In this document: positions 61,974 through 64,000 of the stretch, piece after piece
Layout: every line of letters begins with the position of its first letter
Position numbering within the stretch: the first letter of the stretch is position 1
DNA from: Alphaproteobacteria bacterium
GTDB taxonomy: Bacteria; Pseudomonadota; Alphaproteobacteria; Caulobacterales; Hyphomonadaceae
NCBI GenBank assembly: GCA_018827375.1
Contig: JAHJYW010000020.1
Location: 48,177-112,176, forward strand
DNA length: 64,000 nucleotides
Reading direction: 5' to 3'
The notes under the pieces: model-generated
Told to the model about the DNA's origin: nothing
Database searches by the model: none
The model's input: only the letters and a program-made list of their open reading frames with translations
Translations under genes and position numbers: made by a program

Positions 61974-63785
61974 ATGAAACAGACATTTGACATCAAGGGC
62001 GGGCCGCAAGACGGCCGCGCTCACTTGCCGCTCCTTCGCAAGGAGCTTACCGCAATGAATCTCGACGGCCTCTATGTGCCGCATGATGATGAATACCAGA
62101 ACGAATACTTGCCGGACGCCAATGAGCGCCTCGCATGGGTCAGCGGCTTCACCGGCTCGTTCGGCAATGCGTTCGTCTTCACCGATCGCGCCGTGTTGTT
62201 CGCAGATGGACGCTATACGATCCAGGCGGCAGACCAGACCGACCCGGACTTGTTCGAGATACAGAACATCCCTGAGCCTGGCGCTTTCGGCTGGCTCGCT
62301 CAGCAGGACATGACCGGCAAGACCATTGGCTATGACCCACGCCTGATCAGCCCCAATGAAGTGGTTCAGCTCAAGTCAGCGGCCAAGTCTGCCGGGGCCA
62401 ATCTCGTCGCCGTTGCCGAGAATCCAATCGACCGCGCCTGGAAAGGCCGTCCGGAACAGCCAACCGCGCCTGTCGTGCCCCATGATGTGGCGTTTGCAGG
62501 CGTCGAACATGCTGAAAAGCGCGCAAGCCTTGGCGCAGCGTTGAAAGCTGACAAGGCCGACGCGACGGTCATCACGTCGCCAGCCTCGGTCGCGTGGGCC
62601 TTCAATATTCGCGGCGGCGATGTCAGCTGCACCCCGCTGCCGCTTGGCCGTGCCATTGTGCGCGCCGACGGGTCGGCAGAGCTGTTCCTGGATGAAGTGA
62701 AGGTCAGCGATGCCCTCCGTACGCATCTCGGCAATGGCGTGACCTTGCGCCCGCTCTCTGAACTCGAAGCGGGCCTCAGTGACCTGAAGGGCAAGACGGT
62801 CAGTGTCGATCCGGATGTGGCTTCGGCCTGGTTCTTCGATACGCTGGAAGCGGCGGGCGCCACTGTGCTGAAGCAACGCGACCCGGTCGCCCTGCCGAAG
62901 GCCTGCAAGAACGCGGCAGAAATTGCCGGCACCACCGAAGCGCATAATCGTGACGGCGTGGCGCTGACCAAGTTCCTGCATTGGCTTGATACCGAAGCGC
63001 AGAGCGGCAAGGTCACCGAGATTGACGCCGCGATGAAGCTGGAAGCCTTCCGTGAGGAATATGCTGGCCTCAACGATCTTTCCTTCCCGACGATTTCAGG
63101 CGCTGGCCCTCACGGCGCCCTGCCACACTACAGGGTCTCGACTGCGTCGAACCGTGTGCTTGAGCGCGATTCGCTGTTCCTCGTGGATTCGGGCGGCCAG
63201 TATCTCGACGGCACGACGGACGTCACGCGCACCGTGCCGATCGGCAAGGCGAGCGACGACATGCGCCGCCACTATACACTGGTCCTGAAGGGCCATATCG
63301 CGCTTGCTGCCGTGCGGTTCCCGAAAGGGACGACCGGCACGCACCTTGATGTGCTGGCGCGTCACGCACTCTGGCAGGCTGGTCTCGATTACCAGCATGG
63401 TACAGGCCATGGCGTCGGCGTTTATCTCGGTGTCCACGAAGGCCCGCACCGCATCGCGAAGCCCTGGAACGCCGTACCGCTCGCCCCCGGCATGATCGTC
63501 TCGAACGAGCCGGGCTATTACCGCGAAGGCGCCTACGGCATCCGCATCGAGAACCTGCAATACATCACGCCGCCAGCCGCCATTCCGGGCGGAGAGATCG
63601 ACATGATGGGCTTTGAATGCCTGACATGGGCGCCGCTGGCGCGGGACCTGATCGTGGTCGATATGCTGTCGAAAGCCGAGCGGGACTGGGTCAATGCCTA
63701 TCATGCGCGCGTGCAGGATGTGCTGTCTGACAAGCTGGAAGGCGATGTGAAGGCGTGGCTTGAACAGGCTTGCGCAGTGATCTGA
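61974..63785 (+). CDS. Aminopeptidase P family Xaa-Pro peptidase
   Basis: A 603-residue M24B metallopeptidase of the long, eukaryote-like aminopeptidase P type. Two creatinase-like N-terminal domains (about 12-155 and 160-310) precede the pita-bread catalytic domain (about 315-535). The metal ligands are in VDSGGQYLDGTTDVTRT (two Asp), TGHGVGVYLGVHEGPH (His), SNEPGYY (Glu) and GIRIENL (Glu). It removes N-terminal residues before proline in the cytoplasm. A short C-terminal domain follows (540-603). Confidence 0.94.
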   Translation: MKQTFDIKGGPQDGRAHLPLLRKELTAMNLDGLYVPHDDEYQNEYLPDANERLAWVSGFTGSFGNAFVFTDRAVLFADGRYTIQAADQTDPDLFEIQNIPEPGAFGWLAQQDMTGKTIGYDPRLISPNEVVQLKSAAKSAGANLVAVAENPIDRAWKGRPEQPTAPVVPHDVAFAGVEHAEKRASLGAALKADKADATVITSPASVAWAFNIRGGDVSCTPLPLGRAIVRADGSAELFLDEVKVSDALRTHLGNGVTLRPLSELEAGLSDLKGKTVSVDPDVASAWFFDTLEAAGATVLKQRDPVALPKACKNAAEIAGTTEAHNRDGVALTKFLHWLDTEAQSGKVTEIDAAMKLEAFREEYAGLNDLSFPTISGAGPHGALPHYRVSTASNRVLERDSLFLVDSGGQYLDGTTDVTRTVPIGKASDDMRRHYTLVLKGHIALAAVRFPKGTTGTHLDVLARHALWQAGLDYQHGTGHGVGVYLGVHEGPHRIAKPWNAVPLAPGMIVSNEPGYYREGAYGIRIENLQYITPPAAIPGGEIDMMGFECLTWAPLARDLIVVDMLSKAERDWVNAYHARVQDVLSDKLEGDVKAWLEQACAVI

Positions 63786-63808
63786 CGGCGTTAACGAAAA
63801 AGCGTATT

Positions 63809-63823
63809 GTTCTTGCTTTGTTC
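63809..63823 (+). promoter_or_regulatory. LexA (SOS) box of recN
   Basis: GTTC-N7-GTTC (63809-63823) is an exact match to the alphaproteobacterial LexA operator. It lies 20 bases before the recN start. A 7-bp palindrome, TTCCAAT-ggt-ATTGGAA (63821-63837), overlaps its 3' end and runs nearly to the start codon. Confidence 0.8.
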
Positions 63824-63842
63824 CAATGGTATTGGAACAGGC

Positions 63843-64000
63843 ATGATCCTGTCCATTTCGATCCGCGATTTCGTTCTGATTGACCGCCTGGACATTGAGC
63901 CGGGCGCTGGCTTCACCGCGCTTACGGGCGAAACAGGGGCCGGCAAGTCGATCATTCTTGATGCCCTGTCGCTGGCCATGGGGGCACCGGCGGACCGGTC
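63843..64000 (+). CDS. recN: DNA repair protein RecN (N-terminus only)
   Basis: The first 52 codons of RecN, an SMC-like ATPase that acts in recombinational repair of double-strand breaks. MILSISIRDFVLIDRLDIE starts the ABC-type head, and ALTGETGAGKSIILDAL contains the Walker A GETGAGKS that, with the preceding FVLID, marks RecN. The gene runs off the window. The LexA box just upstream supports the call, as recN is an SOS gene. Confidence 0.93.
   Translation, partial: MILSISIRDFVLIDRLDIEPGAGFTALTGETGAGKSIILDALSLAMGAPADR

Noticed and set aside
1..64000. Search by eye for tRNA, rRNA, CRISPR, IS or prophage features
   Set aside because: No cloverleaf-like sequence, regular spaced repeats, transposase or integrase motifs, or abrupt composition change were seen; gaps are short and filled by identified features.

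Overview
This 64 kb window is a GC-rich, densely packed, mostly housekeeping chromosome segment from an alphaproteobacterium, most likely of the Hyphomonadaceae / Maricaulales / Caulobacterales branch. The grounds are gene orders typical of that class (rsfS-rlmH; sucC-sucD-sucA-sucB; cysG-DUF2849-cysI-DUF934-cysH; NUDIX-DUF6111-CCA transferase; Rieske-cytochrome b-cytochrome c1), a ferredoxin-type sulfite reductase with an APS-type CysH, and a GTTC-N7-GTTC LexA box before recN. Family placement is inference. I saw no tRNA, rRNA, CRISPR array, insertion sequence, prophage or att-like repeat.

Layout. 1-6.2 kb: BON lipoprotein (cut by the window edge), rsfS, rlmH, a gap holding a candidate 37-residue membrane peptide with its own terminator, a solitary membrane-anchored TAXI protein, a LytTR regulator divergent from a DUF2306 membrane protein, and a PhoD-like lipoprotein. 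6.2-14.7 kb: MFS transporter, then the TCA block sucCD, sucA and a two-lipoyl sucB without lpd. 14.7-19.4 kb: a conserved unknown behind a possible poly-Gln leader/attenuator, a methyltransferase, chorismate mutase, a free Hpt protein and a large coiled-coil membrane protein. 19.4-25.7 kb: LysR regulator divergent from the sulfate-assimilation operon, which includes a GST. 25.7-31.9 kb: SpoU-type rRNA/tRNA methylase, rpoH, a SulP transporter plus beta-carbonic anhydrase, and a divergent OxyR-like regulator that has lost its redox cysteines but sits behind an OxyR-type operator. 31.9-37.4 kb: zapE, rhomboid protease, a single-domain response regulator, acyltransferase, GNAT, MORN-like lipoprotein, LysR. 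37.7-44.9 kb: a five-gene, 4-bp-overlap operon of MoxR ATPase, small lipoprotein, DUF58, BatA/DUF4159 and a vWA/GATase-like protein. 44.9-49.3 kb: DUF1285, NUDIX, DUF6111, CCA transferase, TspO, hemF. 49.5-54 kb: cytochrome bc1 genes followed by a GNAT gene whose first codons form a perfect terminator hairpin, then mtnP. 54-64 kb: small hypotheticals, a bacterial voltage-gated channel, a TerB/J-domain protein, prs, pgeF, a cyclophilin-type PPIase, prmA, aminopeptidase P and the start of recN behind a LexA box.

The genes mainly serve respiration and TCA flux (sucCDAB, bc1), sulfur and heme metabolism, inorganic-carbon supply and stress control. The most novel-looking points are regulatory: the terminator embedded in the GNAT gene, the cysteine-less OxyR-like regulator with its operator, the poly-Gln leader, the small membrane peptide, and the matching insertions in cytochromes b and c1. 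All reading was by eye; no homology search or RNA folding was run.
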